This document shows positions 6,991 to 8,292 of a DNA stretch of 8,292 bases, in pieces. The stretch's first letter is position 1; each line of letters starts with the position of its first letter. The notes below the pieces were generated by a model. The model was given only the letters and a program-made list of their open reading frames with translations, did not search any database and was not told the origin of the DNA. The position numbers were made by a program, and so were the translations under genes. Source of the DNA: Actinomycetes bacterium (GTDB taxonomy: Bacteria; Actinomycetota; Acidimicrobiia; Acidimicrobiales; RAAP-2); contig JAKBCT010000033.1 in assembly GCA_021807655.1 (NCBI GenBank), positions 1 to 8,292 of the forward strand, read 5' to 3'.

Positions 6991-7004
6991 GTCCTCCCCA
7001 GGAC
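6991..7004 (-). promoter_or_regulatory. Ribosome binding site in a hairpin, acyl-CoA synthetase
   Basis: In the minus-strand mRNA, GUCCU (7004-7000) pairs perfectly with AGGAC (6995-6991) around a GGGG loop. The strong Shine-Dalgarno sequence GGGGAGGA (6999-6992) occupies the loop and the 3' arm, and the GTG start follows 4 nt later. The Shine-Dalgarno call is firm; regulation by the 5-bp hairpin is speculative. Confidence 0.6.
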
Positions 7005-7220
7005 GATTCGGGTTGACCCGGTGTCCGGTCGCTCCTTCGCCGCGACGAGACGGCCGACGCGGCGACCGATGACGACGCGCGTCTCAGCACCCCTGAAGGT
7101 CACGGGCCCCACCTCTCGTTCGACCGGCACCACCGGCATTACTAGCACTCCGGGCCGTGGCGCGAGGAGTTTCGCCGCTCGTCGTGCGCGAAGAGCCCCG
7201 AAACTCGCGTCGCGCTCGGA

Positions 7221-7226
7221 TAAGTT
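7221..7226 (+). promoter_or_regulatory. Candidate -10 element, leaderless start at GTG 7233
   Basis: TAAGTT matches the actinobacterial TAnnnT -10 pattern, and six bases separate it from G7233, the normal distance to a transcription start. G7233 is the first base of a GTG codon, so the transcript would be leaderless. A -35 box is not evident, which is common for such promoters. Confidence 0.4.
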
Positions 7227-7232
7227 GGCCGC

Positions 7233-7292
7233 GTGAGCTCCGGTGACACCACTCGTGCGCTGAACGGGCGCTCGACGCCGCCACGGCCGTGA
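7233..7292 (+). CDS. Possible 19-residue leaderless upstream ORF
   Basis: Starting at GTG 7233, the frame reads MSSGDTTRALNGRSTPPRP and stops with TGA at 7290-7292. The stop overlaps the GTG start of the membrane protein gene (7289-7291) as GTGA, an arrangement typical of translational coupling. The candidate -10 element places transcription start exactly on its first base. The membrane-protein gene has no Shine-Dalgarno sequence of its own, which would be explained if ribosomes finishing this small ORF reinitiate. The peptide is not recognised, is hydrophilic and may matter only through being translated. There is no coding-bias evidence at this length, so it could be chance. Confidence 0.35.
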   Translation: MSSGDTTRALNGRSTPPRP

Positions 7293-8292
7293 CCGACGCG
7301 ACGCCCAACGCCAACGAGAGCGAGACGCGCCGCGAGCGGCTCTTCGCGAGCGCGCGCAGTGCGAGCGTGCCCCTCGCCACGATTCTCGCCACCGTCGGGG
7401 TCATCGTCGGCGTGTACGCCATCGGCCAGCTGCTCTTCCACCTGAAGGGGATCTTGCTCACCCTGGTGGTCGGCAGCTTCGTCGCGATGTTGTTGAACCC
7501 CATCGTGCACTGGCTGATGCGCCACGGTCTTCGCCGGCGCGGCTACGCGGTCTCGGTGGTGATGGTCGTCGCGCTCGTGGCGTTCGCCGGGCTCGCGGTC
7601 GCCTTCGGGTACCCGTTGGTGAACGGCCTGACCAACCTCGCCAACGCGCTGCCGGGTTACGTGCGCCAGGCCGAGGCCGGCCACGGCTGGCTCGGTCACC
7701 TCTTTCGCCAGTACCACGTCCAGCACTGGATCACCCACAACACCGACAAACTCACGAACTTCGCTAAGGGCCTCTCGCGGCCCGCGCTCGCCCTCGGTCG
7801 TGGCGCGATCACGACCACCTTCATGCTCGTGACCATGTTCTTCTACATCGTGCTCGTCCTGGTCGAGGCGCCCAAACTCCACACCGGTTTCATGACCCTG
7901 CTCTCAGAGCGCAACCGACCGCGCGCCGAGCGCCTCGGCGCGGTCATCGCTCGGGCGTCACTCGGCTACCTCCTCGGGGGGTTCCTCACCTCGCTGCTCG
8001 GCGCCATCGTGATCTTCATCACCCTCGTCGCGCTCGGCGTGCCCTACCCGGTGCTCTTCGCGCTGTGGGTACTGCTGGTCGACTTCCTACCCCAAATCGG
8101 CGGTGCACTCGCCGGCTTCCCGACGGTACTCTTCGCCGCGATCTACTCGCCGTCGGCCGGTCTCATCACGCTGATCGTCTTTCTCGCCTACACCCTCATC
8201 CAGAACCACGTGCTCAACCCGATCGTGATGGCCAAGACCGTCAACGTGAACCCGCTGATGATCTTCCTCTCGATCATCGTGGGCGCCGAGGT
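7289..8292 (+). CDS. AI-2E/PerM family membrane transporter, 3' truncated by window edge
   Basis: The frame opens after a stop at 7244-7246 and its only early start is GTG 7289; it runs uninterrupted for 334 codons to the window end. The protein has a short charged N-terminus (1-25) and hydrophobic segments at about 27-50, 54-76, 87-112, 172-193, 225-250, 254-285, 290-306 and from 322 onward, with a soluble section at about 113-170 between the third and fourth. This is the topology of the AI-2E (formerly UPF0118/PerM) family. The family hallmarks are DFLPQIGGALAGFP (265-278) and the NHVLNPIVMAKTVNVNPL stretch (306-323). Members have been linked to autoinducer-2 export or to Na+/H+ antiport; most are uncharacterised, so the substrate here is unknown. 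No ribosome binding site is visible. The upstream GTGA overlap suggests coupling to a small ORF. The last part of the final membrane domain is missing from the window. Confidence 0.9.
   Translation, partial: MTDATPNANESETRRERLFASARSASVPLATILATVGVIVGVYAIGQLLFHLKGILLTLVVGSFVAMLLNPIVHWLMRHGLRRRGYAVSVVMVVALVAFAGLAVAFGYPLVNGLTNLANALPGYVRQAEAGHGWLGHLFRQYHVQHWITHNTDKLTNFAKGLSRPALALGRGAITTTFMLVTMFFYIVLVLVEAPKLHTGFMTLLSERNRPRAERLGAVIARASLGYLLGGFLTSLLGAIVIFITLVALGVPYPVLFALWVLLVDFLPQIGGALAGFPTVLFAAIYSPSAGLITLIVFLAYTLIQNHVLNPIVMAKTVNVNPLMIFLSIIVGAE

Larger units (their letters stand above)
6988..7232. other. Divergent intergenic region between acyl-CoA synthetase and AI-2E family gene
   Basis: This 245-bp stretch lies between two divergently transcribed genes. 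It contains the synthetase ribosome binding site inside a short hairpin (6991-7004), a 12-bp palindrome CGGGTTGACCCG (7009-7020) that could be an operator but is short for such GC-rich DNA, and a TAAGTT -10 candidate for the plus-strand genes (7221-7226). A 71-codon frame here (7021-7236) is Arg/Thr-rich, with no recognisable features, and is judged non-coding. Confidence 0.5.

Noticed and set aside
7009..7020. Palindrome CGGGTTGACCCG upstream of the synthetase as an operator.
   Set aside because: Five-base arms are expected by chance in DNA this GC-rich, and there is no second copy or known regulator site match. It is mentioned only in the intergenic entry.
7115..7130. GTTCGA-containing stretch considered as the T-arm of a tRNA.
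   Set aside because: The flanking bases do not form the required 5-bp stem, and no acceptor or anticodon arms can be found around it on either strand.
7021..7236. A 71-codon plus-strand frame between the synthetase and the AI-2E family gene, ending in a GTGA overlap with the next small ORF.
   Set aside because: It is a low-information Arg/Thr/Ser-rich translation typical of GC-rich non-coding DNA, has no ribosome binding site or recognisable motif, and covers the region needed for two divergent promoters.
7142..7882. A 246-codon minus-strand frame opposite the AI-2E family gene.
   Set aside because: It is antisense to a clearly recognisable membrane protein, is full of His/Arg/Glu/Asp as expected for a shadow frame, and shows no family motif.

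Overview
The window is about 8.3 kb of GC-rich DNA with tightly packed genes, strong G/C preference at third codon positions, frequent GTG starts and at least one apparently leaderless start. This fits a high-GC Actinomycetota genome. The protein styles (a secreted GH25-like protein with Ser/Thr-rich Ig-like repeats, and an HMG-CoA lyase next to an AcdH-like acyl-CoA dehydrogenase) suggest Acidimicrobiia or a relative, but that placement is inference. No rRNA, tRNA, CRISPR array, insertion sequence or phage gene was seen.

Layout: (1) 1-644, plus strand, is the 3' part of a family 1 glycoside hydrolase (beta-glucosidase type). (2) 641-3028, minus strand, encodes a large secreted protein: signal peptide, Cys-rich GH25-like domain, five tandem Ig-like repeats and an IPT/TIG-like C-terminal domain. 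Its stop codon overlaps that of the first gene within one CTAG. (3) 3029-3174 is a divergent intergenic region holding a hairpin and the ribosome binding site of the next gene. (4) 3175-4125 and 4153-5304, plus strand, form a two-gene operon of hydroxymethylglutaryl-CoA lyase and acyl-CoA dehydrogenase. (5) 5311-6987, minus strand, is a medium/long-chain-type acyl-CoA synthetase, tail to tail with the dehydrogenase and only 6 nt away. (6) 6988-7232 is a second divergent intergenic region. (7) 7233-7292 is a possible 19-codon leaderless upstream ORF, coupled by a GTGA overlap to (8) 7289-8292, the 5' part of an AI-2E/PerM family membrane protein that runs off the window.

The central three enzymes form a catabolic block. 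The synthetase activates a carboxylic acid to its CoA thioester, the dehydrogenase makes the 2-enoyl-CoA, and HMG-CoA lyase performs the last step of leucine/isovalerate breakdown, giving acetoacetate and acetyl-CoA. The biotin-dependent methylcrotonyl-CoA carboxylase and the hydratase needed between them are not in the window. The flanking glycosidase, secreted wall-active-like protein and membrane protein have no evident functional link to this block.

No clearly undescribed system is present. The best leads are the multidomain secreted protein with mosaic internal repeats, and the putative leaderless upstream ORF in front of the AI-2E family gene.
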